Positions 38,821 to 46,804 of a DNA stretch of 64,000 nt are shown one piece after another (the first letter of the stretch is position 1; the number at the start of each line of letters is the position of its first letter). Origin of the DNA: Kribbella kalugense. GTDB lineage: Bacteria; Actinomycetota; Actinomycetes; Propionibacteriales; Kribbellaceae. Below the pieces are notes generated by a model. The model made no database searches and was not told where the DNA came from. It worked only from the letters and a program-made list of their open reading frames with translations. Position numbers and translations under genes: made by a program. The stretch spans positions 419,763-483,762 of the forward strand of contig NZ_SODF01000003.1 of NCBI RefSeq assembly GCF_004365875.1, written 5' to 3'.

Positions 38821-39363
38821 ATGATGAACGACGAGCTGGAAGAGCTGGCGGCACTGGCGGCGGCGGGCGACAAGACCGTTCTGCCACGACTGCTGCAGGC
38901 GATCCGGCCGCAGGTTCAGCGCCGGGTGGCCAAGTTCCTGCCGTACCGGGAGGACGCCGAGGAGGCGGTCCAGGACACCCTGCTCCAGGTCGCGAACAAG
39001 GTGCACACCTTCAAGGGCACCGGCAGCTTCGCCGGCTGGGTGACGGTCGTGGCCACCAACCAGGCCCGCCAGACCTACCGGACCCTCAAGCGCCGCTCCG
39101 TCGAGCAGTCCGCCGAGGTGCTGCCGGAGTCCATCGACCCGCGCACCACTTCCGTGATCGCCGGCTCCCGCCTCGACCTGCTCGAGGCCCTCGAGGCGCT
39201 CGAGTCCAGCCACCCGCAGCTCGTCCAGCCGCTCGTCCTCCGCGATCTCGGCGCGCTGTCGTACGCCGAGATCGCCGACGAGCTCGACGTACCGCTCGGC
39301 ACCGTCAAGGCCCGCATCCACCAGGCCCGCAAGGCCGTCGCGGAACGCCTCACCGTCCGCTGA
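38821..39363 (+). CDS. ECF-type RNA polymerase sigma factor
   Basis: 180 residues from ATG 38821 (a second ATG follows at once). Region 2 (LPYREDAEEAVQDTLLQVANKVHTF) binds core polymerase and the -10; region 4 (LSYAEIADELDVPLGTVKARIHQARKAV) binds the -35. No obvious anti-sigma gene is adjacent; the divergent kinase is a possible regulator (inference). The end overlaps the pepN end by 14 bases on the opposite strand. Confidence 0.9.
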   Translation: MMNDELEELAALAAAGDKTVLPRLLQAIRPQVQRRVAKFLPYREDAEEAVQDTLLQVANKVHTFKGTGSFAGWVTVVATNQARQTYRTLKRRSVEQSAEVLPESIDPRTTSVIAGSRLDLLEALEALESSHPQLVQPLVLRDLGALSYAEIADELDVPLGTVKARIHQARKAVAERLTVR

Positions 39364-41797
39364 AGGTACGCCGCACCTCGACCGCCCGACGCAGGTCATC
39401 GAGGAAGTTGGCCGTCTGCCGGCGGACAGCAGGATCCACGGCCGGGTCAGCGATCAGCCGTTCGGCCGGGCCGACCAGGCTCTCGTCGATCGCGAACCGG
39501 GGCGCGATCCGGTGTGCGGTGAGTCCGATGACCATGCCGGCTCGGATGTCCGCAGTACCTGCGATGTCGGTGAAGTAGCGCTGCACGTACGGCGCGGTGA
39601 TCGCGGCCTGACCTGGATGCCAGAAGCCGTCGGCCGCCGCGAGCAGTTCCTGGACGCCGATCGCCGGGTCGGTCATGATCCGGGTCCAGGCCGCCTCCTT
39701 GCCGGCAGGCAGCGCGGCCCGGCAGCGAGCGGCGTGGTTGACGCCCTCGGTCGAGGTGTCGCGGGCGAGCTCGTCGTTAATCTCGGTCGCGCCGAACGCG
39801 TCGAGCCGGACGAGGCGCAGTACCAACTGCCAGCGCAGATCCTGGTCGAGCTCCAGGCCGGCCGGCGTGTCGACGCCGTCGAGCCATGACTTCAGCAACA
39901 CCACGTCGGCCGTGGTCTCGACGAACCCGCGGAAGGTCGCCAGTTGCACGCTGCTGCCCGGCTCGACGCTCGCCAGCTTGTTGCCCAGGGCATCCGCTAC
40001 CGGACCGCGAGCCTCGTCGTACGGGAGGTAGCTGCCGAGCAGGTGCTCCTCCACCCAGCGCACCACGGAGCCGACGGCGATGTCGCTGTCCTCGTGCTGG
40101 ATCGCGGTCACAAACAGGTCGAGGGCCTGGCGGGGATCCAACTCCGCGTCGGCGGTGGCGTCGCGGACCGAGTTCCAGATCACCGCGCGGGTGGTGCTGT
40201 CGGTGATCTTCGGCAGCACCTGCGGAAGGTTGGCGAGGCTGGTCGGATCGAGACGGAGCTTGGCCCAGGTGTCGTCGTTCGCGTCCGGGACGATCATCGC
40301 GAAATCATTGCCCAGCGCAACGTCCACGCTGTCCTGGTCGAGCAGCACATCGACGGTCGTGCAGGCTCCGGTCGCGTCGTACCCGGCGACACTGAGCTTG
40401 TGCGGCCGCCGCGAATCGTCCGGGCTCCGGCGATGCAGTACGACGCCATCGGTGGTCCGCTCGACGGAGATCGTGTCCAGGCCCGACGTCCGCAGCCACT
40501 GCTCCGACCAATGGTCCAGGTCCCGCGCGCCGGCCTCGGTCAGCTTGGCGATGAACTCCGCCAGATCAGCATTGCCGTACTCGTGCGCCTCCAGGTGTGA
40601 GTTGACTCCCTTGAGGAACACGTCGTCGCCGAGGTACTTGACCAGCTGCTTGATCACCGCCGCGCCCTTGGCGTACGTGATCCCGTCGACATCGTCGAGC
40701 GACTGCCGGGCGTCCTTGAGACTGTCCGGTGCGACCGGGTGCGTCGAGCTGCTCTGGTCGGTCACGAGCCCCCACCACTTGCGGACGAAGGCGAAGTCGG
40801 TCCAGTTGCCGCCGTAGCTGGTGGCGTCCTCCGCGACCCGGTGGGCCATGTACTCGGCGAACGACTCGTTCAGCCACAGGTCGTTCCACCACTTCATGGT
40901 GACCAGGTCGCCGAACCACATGTGCGCCATCTCGTGGTCGATGATGCGGGCCCGAGTACTGCGTTCCGCCTCGGTCACCTGCCCGCGGAAGACCAGGCTG
41001 TCGGCGAACGTCACGCAGCCCGGGTTCTCCATCGCGCCCAGGTTGAAGTCCGGAACGAACACCTGCCAGTACTCACCGAACGAGTACCGCTGCCGGAACA
41101 TCCGGTGGTACTCGTCGAACGCCTCCCGCGTGGTCCGGAACAGATCCTCGGCGTCCCGCTCCAGGTACTCCGCGAGCGACTGCCGGCAGGCGAGTCCGAG
41201 CGGAATCCCGTCGTACTCGCTGCGGATCTGGTGGTACGGACCGGCGACCAGCGTGACGAAGTACGTCGACAGCGGCTTGGTCTCGGCGAGCGTCCACTCT
41301 CCCGGCCCGGTCTGCGTGGCCGCACCGTTGCCCATGACAACCCAGTCCTCGGGGCACTTCACCGTGACTGTGTACGGCGCTTTGAGATCGGGCTGATCGA
41401 AGCACGGGAAGTAGCGCGGCGCCGACTCGAGCGATGACATGCCATAGGTGTAGACCCGGCCGTCGGCCGCGTCGACGGACCGCTGCAGGCCCTCGCCGTC
41501 GGCGGCGTACTTCATCTCAGCTGCGACTACGAGCTCGTTCTCGGACTGCAGTCCGTTGAGTGGGAACCGGCCGCCGTCGAGTGCGGCGGGATCAAGCGTC
41601 TGCCCGTTGAGCTCGACGCTGATGAGCCGCTCGGGCTTTACGTCGACCCAAGTCGTCTCGGTCGTGGCGGCGAACCGGATCCGGCTGGTCGTGACAAACG
41701 TGTCGCCGGAGCCGGTCAGATCGAACGCAACCTCGTACGACCGCAGGTCCAGATCCGTCGCCCGCTGCCGGGCCTCATCCACTGTCAACGCGCGCAT
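39350..41797 (-). CDS. pepN: Aminopeptidase N (M1 family)
   Basis: 815 residues. The exopeptidase loop GAMENPGC (near residue 255) and the zinc site HEMAHMWFGDLVTMKWWNDLWLNESFAEYM (near 285-315) are complete. The C-terminal ERAP1-like helical domain is present. Cytoplasmic; removes N-terminal residues from peptides. A small unknown gene ends 10 bases upstream on the same strand (41808). Confidence 0.96.
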   Translation of the reverse strand: MRALTVDEARQRATDLDLRSYEVAFDLTGSGDTFVTTSRIRFAATTETTWVDVKPERLISVELNGQTLDPAALDGGRFPLNGLQSENELVVAAEMKYAADGEGLQRSVDAADGRVYTYGMSSLESAPRYFPCFDQPDLKAPYTVTVKCPEDWVVMGNGAATQTGPGEWTLAETKPLSTYFVTLVAGPYHQIRSEYDGIPLGLACRQSLAEYLERDAEDLFRTTREAFDEYHRMFRQRYSFGEYWQVFVPDFNLGAMENPGCVTFADSLVFRGQVTEAERSTRARIIDHEMAHMWFGDLVTMKWWNDLWLNESFAEYMAHRVAEDATSYGGNWTDFAFVRKWWGLVTDQSSSTHPVAPDSLKDARQSLDDVDGITYAKGAAVIKQLVKYLGDDVFLKGVNSHLEAHEYGNADLAEFIAKLTEAGARDLDHWSEQWLRTSGLDTISVERTTDGVVLHRRSPDDSRRPHKLSVAGYDATGACTTVDVLLDQDSVDVALGNDFAMIVPDANDDTWAKLRLDPTSLANLPQVLPKITDSTTRAVIWNSVRDATADAELDPRQALDLFVTAIQHEDSDIAVGSVVRWVEEHLLGSYLPYDEARGPVADALGNKLASVEPGSSVQLATFRGFVETTADVVLLKSWLDGVDTPAGLELDQDLRWQLVLRLVRLDAFGATEINDELARDTSTEGVNHAARCRAALPAGKEAAWTRIMTDPAIGVQELLAAADGFWHPGQAAITAPYVQRYFTDIAGTADIRAGMVIGLTAHRIAPRFAIDESLVGPAERLIADPAVDPAVRRQTANFLDDLRRAVEVRRTFSGR

Positions 41798-41807
41798 GTT
41801 CTGAACG

Positions 41808-42167
41808 CTATCTGGTGCGAGTAGCCACCAGCGTCGCTACTGCACGGATCTGGTCGTCCGTCGTGCTTTGGAGTATGCGGTCGATCAGCTCGGCGTCCTC
41901 CGGCTCGGCCAGAGTCGTCAGCACATTCAACGCACTCAGATGATCGAACCCGGCCGCGATCTCGTCACCGGCCTCGACCGGCGGCCGCGACAGGACCTCC
42001 CGGGCAACCGTGCGCACCTCTCCGGCCAGCGGTTCGAGCGGATTGCCGCCGCTCAACCGGGTGTACGACGCGGCCACCTGATACATGTTCAGCGCCCGGC
42101 ACACAGTCGGGATGTTCTCGCTGTGCAGCAACGCGCTGAACGCCTGCAAGGGGATGTCCGCGGTCAT
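41808..42167 (-). CDS. Small helical protein upstream of pepN, function unknown
   Basis: 119 residues, helix-rich (IPLQAFSALLHSENIPTVCRALNMYQVAASYTRL; DHLSALNVLTTLAEPEDAELIDRILQSTTDDQIRAVATLV). One Cys. It has no signal or membrane segment. It lies 10 bases before the pepN start on the same strand, so it is probably co-transcribed. No family is recognised. Confidence 0.65.
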   Translation of the reverse strand: MTADIPLQAFSALLHSENIPTVCRALNMYQVAASYTRLSGGNPLEPLAGEVRTVAREVLSRPPVEAGDEIAAGFDHLSALNVLTTLAEPEDAELIDRILQSTTDDQIRAVATLVATRTR

Positions 42168-42176
42168 GGTTGAACG

Positions 42177-43277
42177 CTAGTCGACGAGGTCGGGCTGGAA
42201 GAACCGCAGTACCTTCTGTGCGGCACCCGGCCCAGAGATCATCTCCATCGCCTTCGCGGAGTCCTCCGCAGCCTCGGCCGTGCGAGCCTGCATCGCCGGC
42301 TCGTAGACCGCGACTGCGGCGTCCAGGTCGTCCGGATGCGCGGCGATGGCGAGGGCGAGCTCGGCACCGTCCAGCATGGCCGCGTTCGCTCCCTCTCCCA
42401 TCGGTGGCATCAGGTGGGCGGCGTCGCCGAGCAGGGTGACACCGGATCGACGCGGCCAGGTCAGACCGATCGGCAGTACGGCGATCTGCCGCACCACGAA
42501 CGGCTCGTCACAAGCACGCACCAGCTGCCCGAACCGGGGATCCCAGCCGTCGACCAGCGCCGCAGCGTCCGTCTCTTCGTCGAGCACCCCCTCCGGACCC
42601 CGCATCGACAGGCTGACCCGGATGGTGCCGTCACCGTTGCGTTGCGCGGACAGACGCAGGTCGCCTGGCCCGAAGACCCAGAAGTTGCCGCGGCCAACCA
42701 TCTCGGCGAGCTCAGGCTGGGTGCGATCGGCGTCGTGAATGATGCTCTGCAAGGAGGTACTACCGGCGTACGTCGGCTCGGCGTCGGTCAGCAGTCGGCG
42801 CACCCGCGAGTTCGCGCCGTCCGCACCTACGAGCAGGTCGGTTTCGACGGAGCTGCCGTCGGTGAAATGTACGACGTACCCGCTTGATCTTGGCTCGGCG
42901 TGACTGAAGGCACGCCCCCAGCTGATTGCCTCGGCCGGAAGCGAGTCGACCAGCAGGTCGCGCAGGTCCGAGCGGTCGATCTCCGGACGGGCCATCGGCG
43001 CATCGTCCGGGGTGTCCTGTTGCAGCAGTAGCGCGCCGGTGTGGTCCATCATGCGCTGGTCCTGCCCCTCGCGCCGGGCCGCGGCGAGGAACTCGCTCTC
43101 GAGCCCGGCCGCCTGCAGCGCAGCCTGGCCGGTCTCGGTGTGCAGGTCGAGCATGCCGCCCTGGGTGCGGGCCGCGCGGGAGGCGTCTCGCTCGTAGACG
43201 ACTGCGTCGATGCCGTGGACGTGCAGGACCCTCGCGAGGGTGAGCCCTCCGGGGCCGCCGCCGATGATCGTGATCAT
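42177..43277 (-). CDS. FAD-dependent monooxygenase (TetX/UbiH-like)
   Basis: 366 residues from the ATG at 43277, with AAGGAG 7 bases upstream. FAD-binding Rossmann motif at the start (ITIIGGGPGGLTLARVL), the DG motif LLVGADGANSRVRRLL (near residue 155), and GDAAHLMPPMGEGANAAMLDG (near 285), the group A flavin monooxygenase signature. The family hydroxylates aromatic compounds or inactivates antibiotics; TetX-like relatives degrade tetracyclines, but the substrate here cannot be read from sequence. Divergent from a TetR gene across a dyad operator. Confidence 0.88.
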   Translation of the reverse strand: MITIIGGGPGGLTLARVLHVHGIDAVVYERDASRAARTQGGMLDLHTETGQAALQAAGLESEFLAAARREGQDQRMMDHTGALLLQQDTPDDAPMARPEIDRSDLRDLLVDSLPAEAISWGRAFSHAEPRSSGYVVHFTDGSSVETDLLVGADGANSRVRRLLTDAEPTYAGSTSLQSIIHDADRTQPELAEMVGRGNFWVFGPGDLRLSAQRNGDGTIRVSLSMRGPEGVLDEETDAAALVDGWDPRFGQLVRACDEPFVVRQIAVLPIGLTWPRRSGVTLLGDAAHLMPPMGEGANAAMLDGAELALAIAAHPDDLDAAVAVYEPAMQARTAEAAEDSAKAMEMISGPGAAQKVLRFFQPDLVD

Positions 43278-43293
43278 TCGCCACTCCTTCTTC

Positions 43294-43324
43294 GATACGC
43301 TGTATTGATGCAATACACTGTATC
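43294..43324. promoter_or_regulatory. Operator dyad between monooxygenase and TetR genes
   Basis: Perfect inner dyad TGTATTG-ATG-CAATACA (43301-43317), with GATAC (43294-43298) and GTATC (43320-43324) outside it. A further CTGTATCG half-site follows at about 43335. Position between divergent genes makes it the TetR operator. Confidence 0.75.
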
Positions 43325-43341
43325 TCACGCGACGCTGTATC

Positions 43342-44055
43342 GTGCGACGAGTGGAAGACACCCCATCGGTCTGGGAACGACCCGAACCGCCCGAGCGGCG
43401 CGCACCGAGCCCGTTGAGCCGCGAGCGGATCGTCCGCGCCGCACTCACGCTGGCCGACGCCGAAGGCATCGAGGCGGTCTCCCTGCGCAAGGTGGCGGCG
43501 GCGCTCGACGCCGGCCCGATGCGGCTCTACCGCTACATCGGCACCAAGGACGAACTGCTCGAGCTGATGGTGGACGCGGTGTACGCCGAACTCCCACCAC
43601 CGACCGGATCCGGCTGGCGCGAGGTCGCGGCGTCCTTCGCGCACGAGATCCGCGCGGCGGGGCTGCGGCACGAATGGTTCATCGACCTGCTCGACGGCCG
43701 GCCACGCCTCGGCCCCGCGACCCTCGCCCACTCGGAGGCCACCCTGTCCGCGCTCCGGGCGGCAGGCCTGGAGAACATCGACATGATCATGAGCACGATC
43801 GAGGTCCTGACCGTCTACCTGATCGGGGCGGTCCGCAGGGAGGTCGGCGAGCACCGAGCCGAACGCGCCAGCGGTCTCACCCAGCGCGAATGGCAGCACT
43901 CCCGGGCGCCGCATCTCCTCGCGATGCTTGCTACTGGCAACTACCCGATCCTGGCCGAGGCGGTCCACGACGCCCAGCACCGCGACCCTAGTCAGAAGTT
44001 CGAGCTAGGTCTGGGCTACCTGCTGGACGGAATCTCTAAGCGCCTTAAGGCTTAG
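43342..44055 (+). CDS. TetR family regulator
   Basis: 237 residues from GTG 43342 (or GTG 43351). Residues about 27-75 are the HTH (SRERIVRAALTLADAEGIEAVSLRKVAAALDAGPMRLYRYIGTKDEL), and the C-terminal half is the TetR_C helical domain common to TetR proteins of actinobacterial drug and flavin-oxidase loci. It probably represses itself and the divergent monooxygenase. The end overlaps the LysR gene's end on the opposite strand by 11 bases. Confidence 0.9.
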   Translation: MRRVEDTPSVWERPEPPERRAPSPLSRERIVRAALTLADAEGIEAVSLRKVAAALDAGPMRLYRYIGTKDELLELMVDAVYAELPPPTGSGWREVAASFAHEIRAAGLRHEWFIDLLDGRPRLGPATLAHSEATLSALRAAGLENIDMIMSTIEVLTVYLIGAVRREVGEHRAERASGLTQREWQHSRAPHLLAMLATGNYPILAEAVHDAQHRDPSQKFELGLGYLLDGISKRLKA

Positions 44056-44920
44056 CGGCCGCGTGGAGATGGGCCGCTAGGAGGTGGGCGGGCTCGGGGG
44101 CGTTCGCGGCGTAGCAGAGCAGGTGCTGGCGGGTGGACCACGCGTCCTGAAGCGGGCAGATCTCGACGGCGGTACTGGCGTCGACAGCTCGCCGCGGAAC
44201 GATCGCGAGCCCTGCGCCCGCCGTGGCCAACGTGATCAGCGCATGCAGGGTGGGTACGACGGTGCGGTAGCGCGGCGCGGGGGCGTGCGGGCCGAGACGG
44301 TCGTCCATCCATTGGCTGAGCGGTGAGTTTCGATCCAGGCCGACCAGGGGATGTTCGGCAACTTCGGCGTACGCGATCGAAGCGCGGCCCGCGAGGATGC
44401 CGCCGGCCTGGCCGATCACGACCAGAGAGTCGTCGGCCAATGGTTCGGTCCTGAGCGGCGTGGGCTCGTCGTCGAGAATGACGCCGAGATCCGCCTCACC
44501 GGCCGCGAGCAGGCGGACGCTGCGAATGGTCCGGCGTTCGCTCACATTCACGTCGTACTCCGGATGGTCGCGGAGGAACGTGGCGAGCGCGATAGGGACC
44601 AACTGATGCATCGCGGACCCGCCGGCGACCAGGCGGATCGGGGCGGTTGTTGAGACCGCGTACGACGCAACCGCACTGTCCAATCTGGTTGTCTCGGCGA
44701 GCACCTCGCGGGCATGCCGGGCCAACGTGGCCCCCGCCGGGGTCAGCCGGACGCCGCGGCGCTCACGGACCAGCAGCGGCACGCCGGCCTGCGTTTCGAG
44801 CGCTCTGACCCGCGCACTCGCCGAAGGCAGGCTGAGGTGCATCACCCGCGCGCCGCCGGTGATCGAGCCCTCCGCCGCCACGTTTGTGAACAGCCGGAGA
44901 TCATCGAGGTCGTACCGCAT
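44045..44920 (-). CDS. LysR family regulator
   Basis: 291 residues, normal size. N-terminal winged HTH (about 1-60: LRLFTNVAAEGSITGGARVMHLSLPSASARVRALETQAGVPLLVRERRGVRLTPAG), then a periplasmic-binding-like effector domain (IRLVAGGSAMHQLVPIALATFLRDHPEYDVNV). Divergent from the TauE permease gene at 44970, which is its likely target, as for many LysR-transporter pairs. Confidence 0.92.
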   Translation of the reverse strand: MRYDLDDLRLFTNVAAEGSITGGARVMHLSLPSASARVRALETQAGVPLLVRERRGVRLTPAGATLARHAREVLAETTRLDSAVASYAVSTTAPIRLVAGGSAMHQLVPIALATFLRDHPEYDVNVSERRTIRSVRLLAAGEADLGVILDDEPTPLRTEPLADDSLVVIGQAGGILAGRASIAYAEVAEHPLVGLDRNSPLSQWMDDRLGPHAPAPRYRTVVPTLHALITLATAGAGLAIVPRRAVDASTAVEICPLQDAWSTRQHLLCYAANAPEPAHLLAAHLHAAAKP

Positions 44921-44969
44921 TCAGCCAGCCTACGCCTCAGACTAAGGCTGGCTACGGGGATCGCGCATT

Positions 44970-45746
44970 GTGAAGCGTCGGCTTTGCGTCGATGCTCGAA
45001 CGGTGCTGCTGATCCTCCTGGCCGGTGTCGCAGCCGGCGCACTGAACGCCGTCGGCGGCGGCGGAAGTTTCGTAGCACTCACCGCCCTGGTCGCAGCCGG
45101 CATGCCACCGGTCACGGCGAACGCGACCACAACCGTCGCCCTACTGCCCGGCAACGCGACCAGCGCGTGGGTCTACCGCCGAGACATCGAGAGCTTCACC
45201 CACCCATCGCCAGTCCGTCTCACGATCGCCAGCGTCTGCGGCGGTGCGATCGGCGCCGGCCTGCTCTTGTTGTTGCCCTCAGCATCTTTCGACGCGGCGG
45301 TACCGTGGTTGCTGGCGTTCGCGACCGTCGTACTCGCCTTCGGCCGGCGACTGACAGCCGCCCTGCGGCTCGGGCAACCTGGTCCAGCGGCGATCTTGGC
45401 CGGGCAGTTCCTGCTGGCGATCTACGGCGGATACTTCGGTGGCGCGGTCGGGCTGATGATGCTCGCCTTCTGGACCGCGACGACCTCGCTCGACCCGGCG
45501 CGCGGGAATCCGCTTCGCGTTATCCAAGTCGCGGCCGTGTATCTGACGGCGGCGGTGATCTTCGTGTTCGCGGCCGACGTCCTGTCCCAGCCGATCCACT
45601 TGGTCGCGCTGCTTTGCGGTGCTGTTGTCGGCGGCTACCTCGGCGCTCATCTCGTACGCCGTCTGCCTGCGACGGTCCTGCGCGTCCTCGTGCTCACCAC
45701 CGCAATCGCGATGACCGCCGTCTTCTTCGTACGGGCCTTCGGATGA
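44970..45746 (+). CDS. TauE/SafE-type anion permease
   Basis: 258 residues from GTG. Eight membrane-like segments in the sulfite-exporter TauE/SafE pattern, with the Gly-rich repeat starts AGALNAVGGGGSFVALTALV (near residue 20) and AIYGGYFGGAVGLMMLAFW (near 155). The family exports or imports small organosulfur anions or sulfite; direction and substrate are unknown. Regulated by the divergent LysR gene (inference). Its stop overlaps the next start (ATGA). Confidence 0.9.
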   Translation: MKRRLCVDARTVLLILLAGVAAGALNAVGGGGSFVALTALVAAGMPPVTANATTTVALLPGNATSAWVYRRDIESFTHPSPVRLTIASVCGGAIGAGLLLLLPSASFDAAVPWLLAFATVVLAFGRRLTAALRLGQPGPAAILAGQFLLAIYGGYFGGAVGLMMLAFWTATTSLDPARGNPLRVIQVAAVYLTAAVIFVFAADVLSQPIHLVALLCGAVVGGYLGAHLVRRLPATVLRVLVLTTAIAMTAVFFVRAFG

Positions 45747-46186
45747 ACCGCGCCCAGCTAGCCATGGCCTACCAGGCCTGCGAAATCGCCGACCTAGCAA
45801 CCTTCGCAGTCACTGTCAGCGACCCGACCGAGGCCTTGGCACAGGCAGCGCGGGTACTCGCCGCCGCCCACCAACTGCTCGCCGCCGCAGACTCAATGGC
45901 GGCCTACTCAGTCGCCACCGACTCAGTTGCGGCCGACGATTTTGTGGCCGACGCCGACTTGGTGGCTGAGGCCGATCCGGTGACCGCCGCCGACTTAGCG
46001 GCCGCCGACCCGGTCGCCGCCGACCGTCCTGCCGATCATGTGAAGCCGACCGATCCGCTCCAACTCTTCGCCTACGAACATCCCGAAGAAGCAGCAGCCG
46101 ACATCAGTGAGTGGCTCCGTTCCCGAGGTCACGATCACCGAGATCACGACCGCCTGGAAGGCGCCGCCGCTCCCGCTCCCGATTGA
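45743..46186 (+). CDS. Ala/Asp-rich protein coupled to TauE permease
   Basis: 147 residues. The first 55 residues are helical (MNRAQLAMAYQACEIADLATFAVTVSDPTEALAQAARVLAAAHQLL). Residues 55-105 are an Ala/Asp/Val low-complexity repeat (VAADDFVADADLVAEADPVTAADLAAADPVAAD). The end is acidic then basic (EEAAADISEWLRSRGHDHRDHD). No family recognised. ATGA overlap with tauE supports translation; the last 83 bases are antisense to the 3' end of the YkvA gene, so the C-terminus is less certain. Confidence 0.55.
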   Translation: MNRAQLAMAYQACEIADLATFAVTVSDPTEALAQAARVLAAAHQLLAAADSMAAYSVATDSVAADDFVADADLVAEADPVTAADLAAADPVAADRPADHVKPTDPLQLFAYEHPEEAAADISEWLRSRGHDHRDHDRLEGAAAPAPD

Positions 46187-46616
46187 GGTAGAGCCCGGTC
46201 GCCGTCGACACGCTGGTGAGCAGCCAGACAGCCACCCCGGCGTCATCGGTGACCCCGATCACCGGCAGCAGATCAGGCAGGATGTCGATCGGCGAGATCA
46301 GGTAAACGAGCGCGAGTACCCAGATGAACGGCCGGCTCTTCGGCAGATCGGCGTACGTACCCTGGCGAACCTCCCGCAACAACCGCGGCAACGCCCGAGC
46401 CCGCTGAAACACATCCCCAACCGGCACCGGCTCTCCCCGCGCAATCTTGCGCCGACGCACCACCCGCCGCCGCACGACGCCAAACGCACCCACCACCACG
46501 CCCACCACCAGGAGCCCGACCCCAACCGCCACCGCAGGCATCCCGGCCACATCCCCGTCCCGGAACACCAGCGTCAAGAGCCCGATCAGCCCGAGGAACC
46601 CACCGAAGTACACCAT
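46104..46616 (-). CDS. YkvA/DUF1232 family membrane protein
   Basis: 170 residues. Two N-terminal membrane segments (about 3-18 and 27-48), a basic linker (RRRVVRRRKIARGEPV), then the YkvA core with the hallmark YLISPIDILPDLLPVIGVTDDAGVAVW near residue 115. C-terminal basic tail. The family is widespread and uncharacterised. Converges with the previous gene and overlaps its 3' end by 83 bases. Confidence 0.85.
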   Translation of the reverse strand: MVYFGGFLGLIGLLTLVFRDGDVAGMPAVAVGVGLLVVGVVVGAFGVVRRRVVRRRKIARGEPVPVGDVFQRARALPRLLREVRQGTYADLPKSRPFIWVLALVYLISPIDILPDLLPVIGVTDDAGVAVWLLTSVSTATGLYLNRERERRRLPGGRDLGDRDLGNGATH

Positions 46617-46693
46617 CCGCTAACTGTAGGCCGTACCCACGCCATCTTCCTGTTCAACCGATGCCCACAAGCCCACCCACGACACCATCATTT

Positions 46694-46710
46694 AGTTGCT
46701 ATCAGCAACT
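46694..46710. promoter_or_regulatory. Dyad upstream of YkvA and the HNH gene
   Basis: AGTTGC-TATCA-GCAACT: six-base arms, five-base spacer, in the 188-base AT-richer gap between the YkvA start (46616) and the DUF222 gene start (46805). Otherwise that gap holds only the LexA-like box. Confidence 0.35.
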
Positions 46711-46778
46711 TTTAGCCAGATCGCCAACCCCACAAGACCTTCCGGACCTTCCTCTCGAAGCCCATGATTTTGAATCTA

Positions 46779-46794
46779 TCGAACACCTGTTCTA
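46779..46794 (+). promoter_or_regulatory. LexA/SOS-box-like site
   Basis: TCGAACACCTGTTCTA matches the mycobacterial-type SOS box TCGAAC-N4-GTTCGA at 11 of 12 fixed positions. It ends 10 bases before the ATG of the DUF222/HNH gene, where LexA would cover the promoter. Confidence 0.6.
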
Positions 46795-46804
46795 ATATAG
46801 ACGC

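Noticed and set aside
44714..45742. N-terminal extension of the Ala/Asp-rich protein (490-residue frame)
   Set aside because: Arg-rich sequence crossing the LysR and TauE genes in another frame; translation begins at the ATG at 45743.
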